DNA from: Verrucomicrobiia bacterium
Lineage (GTDB): Bacteria > Verrucomicrobiota > Verrucomicrobiia > Limisphaerales > JADLHS01
DNA length: 64,000 nucleotides
Assembly: GCA_011525685.1 (NCBI GenBank)
Contig: WYBW01000124.1
Coordinates: 62,001-126,000, forward strand
Reading direction: 5' to 3'
Below the pieces are notes generated by a model. That model worked only from the letters and a program-made list of their open reading frames with translations, made no database searches and was not told the origin of the DNA. Shown here one piece after another: positions 18,601-27,231 of the stretch. Position 1 is the stretch's first letter; every line of letters begins with the position of its first letter. The translations under genes and the position numbers were made by a program.

Positions 18601-21056
18601 ACCCTGACTCGGCCCGTGCGCTCGTGCTCGCTCTCGCCGCAAAACCGGCTTCCGCTGACGCGCTCAAAACCGTCGCGCTGCAATCCCTCACGGCGACGCT
18701 GCGCCCCGGGGTGAAGCCGGAGGCCAGTCCCGCGCTGGGCACCGCCTTGCGCCAACTGCTCGCGTCTGACCAAACCGCCGGCGCGGTGCTGCCGCTGGTC
18801 GCACGTTGGGACTTCGCCGGTCAAGTTGGGGACGCCACCAGATCGGCGGTTGCAAAAGCCGCGGCGCGGTTGACGGACCAATCGCTGTCCGATGCGGAGC
18901 GGGGGCAAATCGCCATGAACCTTCTGGGCGTGCGCGCGCTGGACGCGAGCATCGTGCCCGCCGTGGCCGCGTTGGTGGGCGGAAACGCCAGTCCCGGCCT
19001 GCAACGCCGAGTGATCGAGGCCCTTGGCACGACGGATGAGGCCGCGGCCGGCCAGGTGTTGTTGGCTGCCCTGCCGCAATTGGATTACGACCTGCGCGAA
19101 GCTGCCTTCGGCCAGTTGCTCAAACGCGCGGACTGGTCGTCGTTGGTGGTGCAAGCCCTGGCGGACCGCAGACTGGACACGGCCGTGCTCGGGCCGGGGA
19201 ATTTGCATCGCCTGCGCACCCACCCGGACGCCGCGGTCGCCACTCGTGCGGCGGCGGTGATTACCGAACTCAAGGGACCGGAACAAAAGGAGAAGGAGGC
19301 GCTGATCGCGAAGTTGCGTCCGGAGGTCATCAAACCCGGCAACGCCGCCCGCGGGGCCAAACTCTACACGGAGAACTGCGCTGCGTGTCACAAGTTCAAG
19401 AACGAGGGGGCCGACTTTGCTCCCAACCTCACCGGCATGGGCGCCCACGGGCCGGAAGACCTGCTCATCCACATCGTGGACCCGAATCGCGTGGTCGAAC
19501 CCAACTATGTGTCGGTGAGCATCGAAACCAAGGATGACCTCAGCTACGATGGCATGGTCTTGCGGGAGAACAACGCCGTCGTTGTGTTGCGCAACCAGAC
19601 CGCTGAAACCGAGATTCGCAAGGACAACATTGCTTCCCGCCGCAGCACGGGCCGTTCGTTGATGCCCGAAGGTTTCGAGCAACTCGGCGTCGAGGGCTTG
19701 CGCGACCTGTTGACCTACCTTTGCGCGGACGAGCAGCGCTTCCGCATCCTCGATCTTGGCGGGGCCTTCACCGCGGACACCTCGCGCGGCATTTACATGA
19801 CGCTGGAGTCGCGCGACGAATCGCTCCGCTTCAAGAAATGGGGCACGATCAAACATCGCGACGTGCCGTTTGACATCGTGAACCCGGCGCGCACGGCCAC
19901 GGGCAGGAACGTGATCGTGTTGCAGGGCGGCTCCGGCATGGCGCGCAACTATCCGCGTCAGGTCGAGGTCAAGGTGGGATTGCCGGTGACGAAACTTCAC
20001 TTCCTGGGCGGCGTGGCCGGATGGGGGAGTCCGTTGGGTCGGGCCAACGAACCGGTGGCCAGGGTGATCGTGCAGTTCGCGAATGGAGAGAGCGAGGAAA
20101 TCATCCTGCGCAACGGCGTCGAGTTCGCGGATTACATCGGGCGCTTCGATGTGCCCGGTTCCGAGGCGCTGCCCAATCTGGACGACCTGTTGCACCAGGG
20201 CCGGCAACTGCGCTACTTCGCAAAGCCACTCAAGAAGCGCGGCGTGGTCGAGAAATTGACGCTCGCCAGTTACGCCAACGAGGTCGCGCCGACCTTCGTC
20301 GGCATCACAGTGGAAACGGGCGAGGGAGCGCCCGGCGTGGGCGCAACTCCGGCCGACAGCGCCGCGATTGTCGCCCCCGCCGCACCGGCGTCACCGAAGT
20401 TCCAATGGGGAGCTGGCCTCAAGGTCTTGATCATCGGTGGTGGTGACGCGCATGACTATGAGCGTTGGTTCAACCAGGCCGATGTGAAGACGCTCAACGA
20501 CACCGGCGGCATCAGCGCGAATTACACCGACATTACCGGTGGCCTCGCGGACGTGATCGCCGGTGTGGACGTGCTGATCGTCAGCAACAACAAGCGGTTC
20601 ACCGACGAGGCCACGAAGCAGGCCATCACCAAACACATCGAGAATGGCAAAGGCTTCATCGGTCTGCATCCCGGACTGTGGTACAACTGGCGCGACTGGC
20701 CGGAGTACAATCGCGTGCTGGTCGGCGGCGGCTCGCGCGGACACGACCGATTGGGCGAATTCGAGGTCGTGGTGACGGAGACCGCTCATCCGCTGATGCG
20801 GAATGTGCCCGCGAAGTTCACCATCAAGGACGAATTGTACTGGTTTGAACCCGATTCACAGGGCACGCCCATCAAGGTGTTGGCCACGGCGCATTCGAAA
20901 CAGAAGAACCAAGCTTACCCGCAAGTGTTCATCGTCCAACACGCGAAAGCCCGCGTGGTGGGCTTGACGCTGGGCCATGACGGCGACACGCACCATCATT
21001 CCGCCTACATTCAGTTGCTGCGCAACGCGGTGCTGTGGGTGGCGGGCAAGAACTGA
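15699..21056 (+). CDS. Secreted giant: ThuA - membrane-bound dehydrogenase propeller - HEAT - cytochrome c - ThuA
   Basis: Frame of 1785 codons. In order: leader WRLLLLMVLLATFTTHA (about 82-98); first ThuA domain (100-330); TIGR02604-type dehydrogenase/NHL propeller (360-760) with calcium loops DTDGDGIMD and DTDGDGKAD; HEAT-like repeats (770-1190); haem-binding cytochrome c (1215-1350) with CAACH at 19378-19392 and a likely axial Met in RSLMPEG; a beta-rich region (1350-1520); an Ala/Pro linker; and a second ThuA domain (1574-1785). ThuA domains are linked to trehalose or other sugar use. It is probably a periplasmic sugar oxidase passing electrons to haem. The first ~75 codons read through a 196-bp repeat, so the real start is probably a non-ATG codon near 15900-15966. 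Confidence 0.85.
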   Translation: MINTRPHPGVLPQAEGELFAVTSPCNASGRSKVACFKQPIRSRMHQGRARACTARLPPPLPGGEGRGEGERQHRSQSRLVQTAWRLLLLMVLLATFTTHAVEPLRVFIRSGPKTHGPGQHDHPRFLREWTQLLNERGLRAQGANEFPGSAQLDQTDVLIIHAPDGMKIVGEDREALEKFLQRGGGMVVIHAGVVGGDQHAWVRKVIGGAWRWASPDLPRERATKYLEGEVGLCWLDTEHPISRQMSNWDWKDEIYYDMDMSPEVGVLAASFHNVHIIAPQIWTYEKTMDGGTTPYRAFVSLPGHEYVSFNTPQYRTVLLRGIAWAGKRANVDEFCKPDELASLRYPPGGPRPAAEALKTFELHPEFNVTLAADENLAEKIMSLDWDPRGRLWVVETPEYPGGRDVHRNDARIAPWRTREPDKFPAGRKEPRPPRDRVSILEDTDGDGIMDKKTVFADELELPTSLVFYKDGVIVSQAPDILWIRDTDGDGKADKREVLFTGWGTFDTHAVISNLRWGPDGWVYGSVGYSAGDVTSGDGTRKFGRITAGLYRFRPDGSALEQFASGSCNTWGCEVAPDGEIFFSTATCGEPILHVVLPERIVSRAGMPGVRAVKPIIEENKVFPARQETRQPYLQIDWVGAWTAASGSTIYDGGAWPEKWQGPSWSFFLHEPTVWLTHHEFLDPAGVSYQGRREAGRQQKHFLASTDYWFKPIHSRVGPDGALYLVDFYNQIAVHNDTRGPPHGARNAATRPDRDHHFTRLYRIQHKEARRLLPFELSKDKPQRLVAMLDHPNGWVRATANRLLSEGAGRSVPELLRTQAGRGSTTYGRMQALWVLHNLDLLEPELLLAAAQDSDAVIRKNAMRIAADRDHSANEPPPGLVRALLADPDQRVRINALIAGTSLPPTRELAEALVEAWPTFQDRHLEAAALAITARDPLLYLDAALDAGNPTPLSGMVTQLARQVGNQNNPDSARALVLALAAKPASADALKTVALQSLTATLRPGVKPEASPALGTALRQLLASDQTAGAVLPLVARWDFAGQVGDATRSAVAKAAARLTDQSLSDAERGQIAMNLLGVRALDASIVPAVAALVGGNASPGLQRRVIEALGTTDEAAAGQVLLAALPQLDYDLREAAFGQLLKRADWSSLVVQALADRRLDTAVLGPGNLHRLRTHPDAAVATRAAAVITELKGPEQKEKEALIAKLRPEVIKPGNAARGAKLYTENCAACHKFKNEGADFAPNLTGMGAHGPEDLLIHIVDPNRVVEPNYVSVSIETKDDLSYDGMVLRENNAVVVLRNQTAETEIRKDNIASRRSTGRSLMPEGFEQLGVEGLRDLLTYLCADEQRFRILDLGGAFTADTSRGIYMTLESRDESLRFKKWGTIKHRDVPFDIVNPARTATGRNVIVLQGGSGMARNYPRQVEVKVGLPVTKLHFLGGVAGWGSPLGRANEPVARVIVQFANGESEEIILRNGVEFADYIGRFDVPGSEALPNLDDLLHQGRQLRYFAKPLKKRGVVEKLTLASYANEVAPTFVGITVETGEGAPGVGATPADSAAIVAPAAPASPKFQWGAGLKVLIIGGGDAHDYERWFNQADVKTLNDTGGISANYTDITGGLADVIAGVDVLIVSNNKRFTDEATKQAITKHIENGKGFIGLHPGLWYNWRDWPEYNRVLVGGGSRGHDRLGEFEVVVTETAHPLMRNVPAKFTIKDELYWFEPDSQGTPIKVLATAHSKQKNQAYPQVFIVQHAKARVVGLTLGHDGDTHHHSAYIQLLRNAVLWVAGKN
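15711..15906. mobile_element. 196-bp element with perfect 15-bp terminal inverted repeats (CGCCCTCACCCCGGC)
   Basis: CGCCCTCACCCCGGC at 15711-15725 is exactly inverted at 15892-15906. The sequence TCAACAC lies outside both ends (15703-15709 and 15911-15917), a possible target duplication. An inner hairpin CCCTCTCCCC/GGGGAGAGGG sits near the right end. It lies at the extreme 5' end of the giant gene. Removing it and one TCAACAC would put the frame from ATG 15699 into a stop (TAG) after nine codons, so that ATG is an artefact of the insertion. Confidence 0.7.
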
Positions 21057-21122
21057 GGGCGGCGAGCCGTCCGCTTTACAGCAACCGTTAGCAGACAAGA
21101 TGTCAAGTGCCCAGACGGACGG

Positions 21123-21290
21123 AAAGCCTTGGAGTGCGGGGGGTTGTCCCCGCTTTCCCTGCTTGAGCGATTCGGCGTTCAAACAGGGCCGCGTCCAGTG
21201 GCCCGGGGGTGCGGTTGAGCCGCGCTTTGTATTCGACGGCGACAAGTCGCCTGCCGAAAGCGGCGTCGAGCCGCCGCACTCCAAAGCCTT
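21123..21290. repeat. 168-bp repeat unit with inverted ends (TTGGAGTGCGG family)
   Basis: Left end AAAGCCTTGGAGTGCGG (21123-21139) and right end CCGCACTCCAAAGCCTT (21274-21290) are inverted with 15 of 17 positions matching. Inside are further GC-rich fold-backs. I see no clear target duplication. It fills most of the 296-bp gap between the ThuA giant and the UPF0261 gene; no gene is visible in the gap. Confidence 0.65.
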
Positions 21291-21352
21291 TGTCGTGGCC
21301 GCGTGTGTCCTCGCGGATTGTTTGCACGCTGTTTGCCAAAGCTGAAATTCCT

Positions 21353-22570
21353 ATGCCCGCGATTGCCATCCTCGGAACGATGGACACGAAAGGCGACGAG
21401 CACGCCTTTGTGGCCGAGCTGATTCGTCAGCGTGGGCACGAGGTGCTGGTGATTGACGTGGGCACGCTGGGTGAACCACGCCTGCGACCTGACATCACCC
21501 GCGCGGAGGTGGCCGCGGCAGCGGGCGTGGACTTTGCGCAACTGGCCGCGAAGCAGGACCGCGGCGAATCGGTGACCGTCATGTCACGCGGCGCGCCGGT
21601 TGTCTTGGCCAAGCTCGCCGAGCAAAAGCGCATTGACGGCGTGATCTCACTTGGCGGCGGTGGCGGCACGGCCATTGCCACAGCAGCGATGCGCGGGTTG
21701 CCCATTGGTTTTCCGAAGCTGATGATGTCCACGCTCGCCAGCGGCAACGTCGCTCCCTACGTCGGTGTGAAGGACATCGTCATGTTTCCCAGCGTGGTGG
21801 ACGTGGCTGGGCTGAACCGCATCTCGCGCCCGCTCCTCGCCCGCGCCGCCGGTGCGATTTGTGGCATGGTGGAGACGCAGCCGCCGGCGGTGGCGGACAA
21901 ACCCATCATCGTCGCCAGCCAATTTGGCAACACCACCCGCTGCATCGAGCGGGCCAGGGCGCTGCTGGAAGCCGCCGGTTATGAGGTCATTGTTTTTGCC
22001 GCCACGGGCGTTGGCGGACGAACGATGGAATCCCTCATTGAAACGGGGTTGGTGGCCGGCGTGTTGGACATCACCACGACGGAATGGGCGGATGAACTGG
22101 TCGGCGGCGTGTTGACGGCCGGTCCCACCCGCCTTGAAGCCGCTGCCCGCCGCGGCGTGCCGGCGGTGGTTTCGACTGGTTGTCTGGATATGGTCAACTT
22201 CGGTCCGCCCGACACCGTGCCCGCAAAATTCGCCGGGCGGAAATTTTACCAGCACAACCCGCAAGTGACACTGATGCGCACGACGCCGGAGGAGTGCGCC
22301 AAGCTGGGCGGCATCCTCGCCGAGAAGTTGAACCTGTCCACCGGGCCTGTGACGGTAGTCTTGCCCTTGCGCGGCGGCAGCGTCATCGGTGCCTCGGGCG
22401 GCCCTTTTCACGACGCTGCGGCCGACGCAGCGTTGTTCGCTGCGCTGAAAGCCGGGTTACGGGCTGAGATCCCGGTGCAGGAACTCGACTGCACCATCAA
22501 TGATGCCCCGTTTGCCGAAGCCGCTGCGACGGCGCTGCTCCAGTTGCTGCGAAAACACCGGGAGGCTTGA
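21353..22570 (+). CDS. Tm-1-like ATP-binding domain protein (UPF0261)
   Basis: 405 residues, the full UPF0261 family, equivalent to the N-terminal half of plant Tm-1. The start is ATG 21353 (MPAIAILGTMDTKGDEH); the frame opens at 21209 but that part is repeat. Family marks are ILGTMDTKG, ISLGGGGGTAIATAAMRGLPIG, the ASGNVAPYVG loop, MVETQPP, VVSTGCLDMVNFG and LPLRGGSVIGASGGPF. Bacterial UPF0261 genes commonly neighbour a PEP-hydrolase-like TIM barrel, as here 6 kb upstream in the same direction. The biochemical role is unproven; nucleotide binding is inferred from the plant protein. Cytoplasmic. Confidence 0.9.
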   Translation: MPAIAILGTMDTKGDEHAFVAELIRQRGHEVLVIDVGTLGEPRLRPDITRAEVAAAAGVDFAQLAAKQDRGESVTVMSRGAPVVLAKLAEQKRIDGVISLGGGGGTAIATAAMRGLPIGFPKLMMSTLASGNVAPYVGVKDIVMFPSVVDVAGLNRISRPLLARAAGAICGMVETQPPAVADKPIIVASQFGNTTRCIERARALLEAAGYEVIVFAATGVGGRTMESLIETGLVAGVLDITTTEWADELVGGVLTAGPTRLEAAARRGVPAVVSTGCLDMVNFGPPDTVPAKFAGRKFYQHNPQVTLMRTTPEECAKLGGILAEKLNLSTGPVTVVLPLRGGSVIGASGGPFHDAAADAALFAALKAGLRAEIPVQELDCTINDAPFAEAAATALLQLLRKHREA

Positions 22571-22808
22571 GTCGCGTCGCTGCGCTGGTCGCGGGACAAA
22601 GAAGTTCTCCTGAAGCCAGGCGGCTGACGCGTCCCCCACCTATATCCTCATTCATTGCGAGCATCAGAAGTGCTGTTCGCGAGGAAGTCAACAATCAGAT
22701 TATGTGATTGACGTGTCTGGAACTCAGTCTAGGATGACATTGGACGGCAACGGGGTTGCGGTCCAGGTGAGGTCACAACTAACCAAACTTAAAATCGAAA
22801 GGGCTCGA

Positions 22809-25034
22809 ATGAAACTTCTCCAAACTTTCTCGTCACGGGGCGCTGTTTTCCCGGCACTGGTGGTGGCGGGATGCCTGACTGTTCCCGCCGTGCGGGCAGT
22901 GTCCTACCATGAAGTCGTTCTCGCGGATCAGCCATTGGTGTATTACCGGCTGGAGGATCCGGCTGGTTCAATGATGGTTACCAACGCTGTCAACCCGGAC
23001 ACCTTCTACGCGTTTGTCATCCCGGATGAGTACTTCGAGTGGCCAAAGTTTGAGCAACCCGGCATTGGGAGCAATTCCGTCAGCTTTCATCTCTACACTC
23101 CCGATGGTGGAACTCCGCAGAGATCGAGGATTGAACTGCCGTTCACACCGGAGATCAACCAGGCAGGACCGTTCACAGCGGAATGCTGGGTGCGTCCGAC
23201 CAGTTGGGGCAGTGACTATCGTTGTCCGCTGGGTAACTTCGGCGGTTGGGGTGCGTCTCCCACACCGGGCTGGCACTTCTACCAAACCCCCGGAGAGGGC
23301 GCGACCTCCACCTGGATCTGGGTGCAGAAGGGAGGCAACATCTGGCTGGGAGGCAATCCCGTGACCAAGAACAAGTGGGATCACCTGGTCGCCACTTACG
23401 ATGGCACGACCGTCCGATTCTACGTAAACGGCGTGCTTAGTGGCTCGGCGGTGGACACCGCCCCGGCGCCCAACACCAGTCAACCTCTATGCATTGGGTG
23501 GAGTCCCGCCGGCGGATGGGTCTTCGACGGAAGCGTGGATGAAGTTGCAATCTATGCCACCGCTCTGACGGAGGCGCAGATCCAGATGCATTACCAGGTG
23601 GGACTGACCAATTTCTACAGCGGTCCGATTCCCGCCTACGTGACTCAGGATCCGCTGCCGGTGTCGGCTTACGCTGGGCGCACCGCCACATTCGTCGTCG
23701 GCGCGGACGGCAGCACACCATTGTCCTATCAATGGTACAAGGGGAATGTTCCCATTGATGGCGCCACCAGCGACACCCTGCGGTTCACGTGCGCTTACTC
23801 TGACAACGGGGCGACTTACAAGGTGGTCGTGACCAACCTTTACGGCTCCGCGACGAGCGCACCGGCGGCGCTCACCGTGATGACGGACCTGACATTAATT
23901 TCCAGTCCGGCCTCCATTACCCGCAGTGTCGGCAGCAAGGCGGCCTTCATCGCCCAGGCTGGCGGAGCGCTGCCAGTGACCTATCAATGGTACAAAGGGA
24001 CGACGCCGATCCCGGCGGGCACAAATCAGATGTTGTGGCTCTCGGACGTTCAACTTGCTGACGACGGCACGACGTATTACGCGAGGATCTCGAATCCCTG
24101 GTCGAATACCAACAGCGAAGCGGCCATGCTCACAGTGGTTCCAAGGGCGTTGGAGGTGCCAATGACGGGTTATGCCAGAGTCATCAAGGCGGACGATCCG
24201 GTCGCGTTCTGGCGTCTGGATGAACCCGAGGGCAGCATCACGGCTGTGGATGCGATTGGCAGTTTTGATGGAACCTACACGCCGGGCAGCGGCACCATCA
24301 CCTACCAGGTCCCGACGGGTATTCCCAATGAAGGCAACAAGGCGTTTGCCGTGACCGGCGGAGCCCGGGTTGCCGTGCCTTGGGCGCTGGAACTCAGCCC
24401 GCGCGGTCCGTTCACGGCCGAGGCTTGGTTCATGCCCGCCTCACTGCGGGCGGATGACCTGGACTACCGCACGGTCTTTTCCTCCATGGGATTCGGCCCC
24501 GGCGGCACTGGCCCGCACGGGTGGTTGCTTTATCAGCAACCGAACAACCGGTTCGCTTGGGTGCTCTTTAGCCAGGGTTGGCTGAGTTCGTTTATGGGCG
24601 ATCCCGTCTCCGTCATCGAGGCAAACACCTGGTATCACATGGCACTGACTTACGATGGATCGCTCTTCCGCATCTACGTCAACGGCCAACTCACCGCCTC
24701 GCAGGCCTACGATTCGTTCATCCCGAATCTGGATGGCGCGATCAACCTGGGCTGGCGCAGCGACAACGGCTGGAATCCATTCGATGGCACGCTGGACGAC
24801 GTCGCCTTCTACAACAAGGCGCTGACGCTTGAACAAGTCCAGGCCCACTATGCCGCCACCGTACGACTGGGGATTTCCCGGTCCGGCGACAGCATCACGC
24901 TCACCTGGCCGTTCGGCACTCTTCAGCAGGCGGACAATGTGGCGGGCACATACACCGACCTGCCCTCGGCAACTTCGCCGCACACGATCCTAATGGGCGC
25001 GACGCCGAAGTTCTATCGCGTCAAAGTGCAGTGA
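22809..25034 (+). CDS. Secreted LamG-Ig-Ig-LamG surface protein
   Basis: From ATG 22809, about 741 residues: a leader (FPALVVAGCLTVPAVRA), LamG/concanavalin-like domain 1 (about 25-285, with PFTAECWVRPTS and WDHLVATYDGTTVRFYVNG), two Ig-like domains (about 290-370 and 375-455, each with SYQWYKG or TYQWYKG), LamG domain 2 (about 465-680, with PFTAEAWFMPAS and WYHMALTYDGSLFRIYVNG), and a C-terminal beta-rich segment ending KFYRVKV. No catalytic residues are recognisable; probably glycan binding or adhesion outside the cell. The two LamG domains look like an internal duplication. Similar C-terminal segments occur in the next two genes. The 238 bp upstream hold no gene. Confidence 0.85.
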   Translation: MKLLQTFSSRGAVFPALVVAGCLTVPAVRAVSYHEVVLADQPLVYYRLEDPAGSMMVTNAVNPDTFYAFVIPDEYFEWPKFEQPGIGSNSVSFHLYTPDGGTPQRSRIELPFTPEINQAGPFTAECWVRPTSWGSDYRCPLGNFGGWGASPTPGWHFYQTPGEGATSTWIWVQKGGNIWLGGNPVTKNKWDHLVATYDGTTVRFYVNGVLSGSAVDTAPAPNTSQPLCIGWSPAGGWVFDGSVDEVAIYATALTEAQIQMHYQVGLTNFYSGPIPAYVTQDPLPVSAYAGRTATFVVGADGSTPLSYQWYKGNVPIDGATSDTLRFTCAYSDNGATYKVVVTNLYGSATSAPAALTVMTDLTLISSPASITRSVGSKAAFIAQAGGALPVTYQWYKGTTPIPAGTNQMLWLSDVQLADDGTTYYARISNPWSNTNSEAAMLTVVPRALEVPMTGYARVIKADDPVAFWRLDEPEGSITAVDAIGSFDGTYTPGSGTITYQVPTGIPNEGNKAFAVTGGARVAVPWALELSPRGPFTAEAWFMPASLRADDLDYRTVFSSMGFGPGGTGPHGWLLYQQPNNRFAWVLFSQGWLSSFMGDPVSVIEANTWYHMALTYDGSLFRIYVNGQLTASQAYDSFIPNLDGAINLGWRSDNGWNPFDGTLDDVAFYNKALTLEQVQAHYAATVRLGISRSGDSITLTWPFGTLQQADNVAGTYTDLPSATSPHTILMGATPKFYRVKVQ

Positions 25035-25058
25035 TGGAGCTGGTGCAGGGGCACATTC

Positions 25059-25084
25059 ACGGGCCGGGGTTCATACCGGCCCGT
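25059..25084. terminator. Bidirectional hairpin terminator between convergent genes
   Basis: Perfect 9-bp stem ACGGGCCGG / CCGGCCCGT with an 8-nt loop, followed by TCTGTTT on the plus strand. It lies 24 bp after the LamG gene and 24 bp before the end of the convergent DUF4434-SUMF1 gene. Confidence 0.8.
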
Positions 25085-25108
25085 TCTGTTTCGGCGGACG
25101 GCTATAGA

Positions 25109-27082
25109 TCAATGGGCAACCGGGGCGAGCACGATTCTAAACCCGACGTTGGAAGTGCGCGCACCCGGGGGATAGCCCATTCGCCAACTTGACCGGCAAT
25201 ACGTCGCCGGGAAAGACCAAGCCCCGCCGCGGATGGCCCGGTAAGCACCGTTCGTCGAACCAAGGAGATCTGTCGCCGGCTCGTTCGGAGCGCTCGATAT
25301 CCAATCCCAGCACCACTCGAAGACGTTTCCGTGGATGTCGGCCAAGCCCCAAGGATTGGGCAGTCGCCCGCCAACAGGGTGTGTGGTGGCGCTGCTGTTG
25401 GCGTTATACCAAGCATAGCTCCCCAACAGGGACGGATCATCTCCAAAGCTGAACCAGTTCGTCGTGCCCGCCCTCGCGGCACACTCCCATTCGGCTTCTG
25501 AAGGCAGCCTATAGGTGTGAGTATCAGGAAGCCGGCCCGCTCGACGCTCCTGTTGAGCAAGTCGCGAGCAGTATTCCATGGCATCGTTCCAGGAAACCCG
25601 TTCCGCCGGGCAATTAAGGTCGCCGGCGAAGCTGCTTAGGTTGGTACACATCAGGTTTTGATATTCCGATTGCGTGACTTCGTGCCGGCTGATCCAAAAG
25701 CCGCGCGTCAACGTGACCGTGAGTTGAGGAAGTTCGTCGGGAGTCTTGCCTGGGTCGCTGGCTGGGGTGCCCATCTGGAATGTCCCCGGAGGTATCCAGA
25801 CCATTTCTTCCAGAGGCTGAAGTCTGGGCAGCTTCCGCACTCTGAAGAAACGGGCGTGCGGCTGCGGGGTCACTTCCTCGACCACAGAAAACATCGTTCC
25901 TTGGGTTGCAACGTTCGCGGCCAGCGGTTCCCAAGCAGCGTCGGCGAGGTTGGTTTTCCATTGAACCTCGAACAAATCACCCGAGGCGCCCGGCCAGCGG
26001 AGAGTGAGATTGCCGGCGGCCACATTTGCTGAAATCAACGGAGAGCCCCACGGCGCAAAATCCTGGTCCACGAATGCGGCCTTGTAGTCTGCGAACAACT
26101 GCTGCATGCGGCTACTCTTTTCCAGGTTCCAACTGCTTAAAAAAGCCACCGGGTTCATGTAATGCACGAAGTCGAACGTCACAAACCGCTGCACGAACGG
26201 CGCCGTGGCTTCAAACTGATTCCGAAGCCGGGATGCGGTACAGGGCATGTAGGCCGAACCCTCGATGGCGAAACATTCCAGGTTGGCCCACAACTCGACC
26301 CCGGTAGCCGCGCACGCGCGCTGAAAAGCTTGGGCGTAAGGTGAAACGTGTTGGATGATGTGGCTTTCCCACTGTTGCGCACCCACGCTGTCCTGCAACA
26401 TCACAATGCCGATGCCGGTCTTGTCCAGGAGTTGGGTGTAAACCCGTTCCACGTCGCAGGGTGGCGGCCGTGAGCTGTTGATGAACGGCGAAATCGCCAG
26501 GGGCACATCGCCCGAAACCAGGTTGCAGGCCTGACTCACACCCTGAAAAAACGAGCGTAACCGGTTGATTTCGGCCGCCGAATAGTTCGCCGTCCAAGGT
26601 TCATACGGCAGATACCAGCCGGCGAAAGATGGATGGCGATTTCCACTGAGGTAGCGGGTCCAAGCCTGCGTCGCCACGTCCGCCATCCGGGTCTGCGTTT
26701 CGTACAGGAAATTGCTCGCCAGCATGTCATGATTCCAATTGGGCAGGTAGAGACCGAGGAAGACTCGGAAGCCGTTGGTGTCGGCAAATCGCAGGATCGT
26801 TTCCGTGGCATCGGGTTCACCGCTGGGACCGATGAAGGAATGTAACGCGCCATCGCTGTTCTCGCGCACCAGCATCTGGATCACCACCGTGTCCATCCTG
26901 AGTTCCTGCATTTTTCCCAGGATTCCCTGCCAGTCTGCCGGCGACCACGTCTGCATCTCATCCCAGTACTGCACGAAGCTGCCGTTTAATCGGGCCACGG
27001 AGGAGGCCGCCGAACTCGGAACGGCAAGGCAACAGTTCAGCGCGGCCATCATCCACCCCATCCCTTTGAAGAAGCTGCTCAT
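25109..27082 (-). CDS. Secreted DUF4434-like TIM-barrel protein fused to a formylglycine-generating-enzyme-like (SUMF1) domain
   Basis: About 657 residues from ATG 27082 (a longer frame opens at 27229). A leader (MGWMMAALNCCLAVPSSAAS) is followed by a DUF4434-type glycosidase-like domain (about 30-345; NGSFVQYWDEMQTWSPADWQ, GLYLPNWNHDM, WYLPYEPW, FDFVHYMNP). Next come a short beta-rich segment (about 355-425; LTLRWPG...FFRVRK) and a SUMF1 domain (about 430-650; MVWIPPGTFQMG, HEVTQSEYQ, RLPSEAEWECAARAG, DIHGNVFEWCWDW, RGGAWSF, NVGFRIV). Most bacterial SUMF1-fold proteins of this sort are not sulfatase activators; the copper-site cysteines of true FGEs are not evident here. Probably a secreted glycan enzyme. 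It is divergent from the GHL10 gene, with about 150 bp between starts. Confidence 0.8.
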   Translation of the reverse strand: MSSFFKGMGWMMAALNCCLAVPSSAASSVARLNGSFVQYWDEMQTWSPADWQGILGKMQELRMDTVVIQMLVRENSDGALHSFIGPSGEPDATETILRFADTNGFRVFLGLYLPNWNHDMLASNFLYETQTRMADVATQAWTRYLSGNRHPSFAGWYLPYEPWTANYSAAEINRLRSFFQGVSQACNLVSGDVPLAISPFINSSRPPPCDVERVYTQLLDKTGIGIVMLQDSVGAQQWESHIIQHVSPYAQAFQRACAATGVELWANLECFAIEGSAYMPCTASRLRNQFEATAPFVQRFVTFDFVHYMNPVAFLSSWNLEKSSRMQQLFADYKAAFVDQDFAPWGSPLISANVAAGNLTLRWPGASGDLFEVQWKTNLADAAWEPLAANVATQGTMFSVVEEVTPQPHARFFRVRKLPRLQPLEEMVWIPPGTFQMGTPASDPGKTPDELPQLTVTLTRGFWISRHEVTQSEYQNLMCTNLSSFAGDLNCPAERVSWNDAMEYCSRLAQQERRAGRLPDTHTYRLPSEAEWECAARAGTTNWFSFGDDPSLLGSYAWYNANSSATTHPVGGRLPNPWGLADIHGNVFEWCWDWISSAPNEPATDLLGSTNGAYRAIRGGAWSFPATYCRSSWRMGYPPGARTSNVGFRIVLAPVAH

Positions 27083-27231
27083 AAAACCCGTCGGCTTCTG
27101 CCTCAGCCAACATTTCAGTTGGTAGCATAATCGTCCCGTGCGGGCCAGCATTCTGTGAAGTTGTGCAATCGCACTCGCAATCGCACTTGCATTTGGCAGT
27201 GCGCCATCCACCTTGATACCGGGGTGCATGA

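Noticed and set aside
16479-20207. Minus-strand frame of 1242 codons opposite the ThuA giant
   Set aside because: High-GC mirror frame; His/Arg/Gln-rich with no domain, and the plus strand has clear domains throughout.
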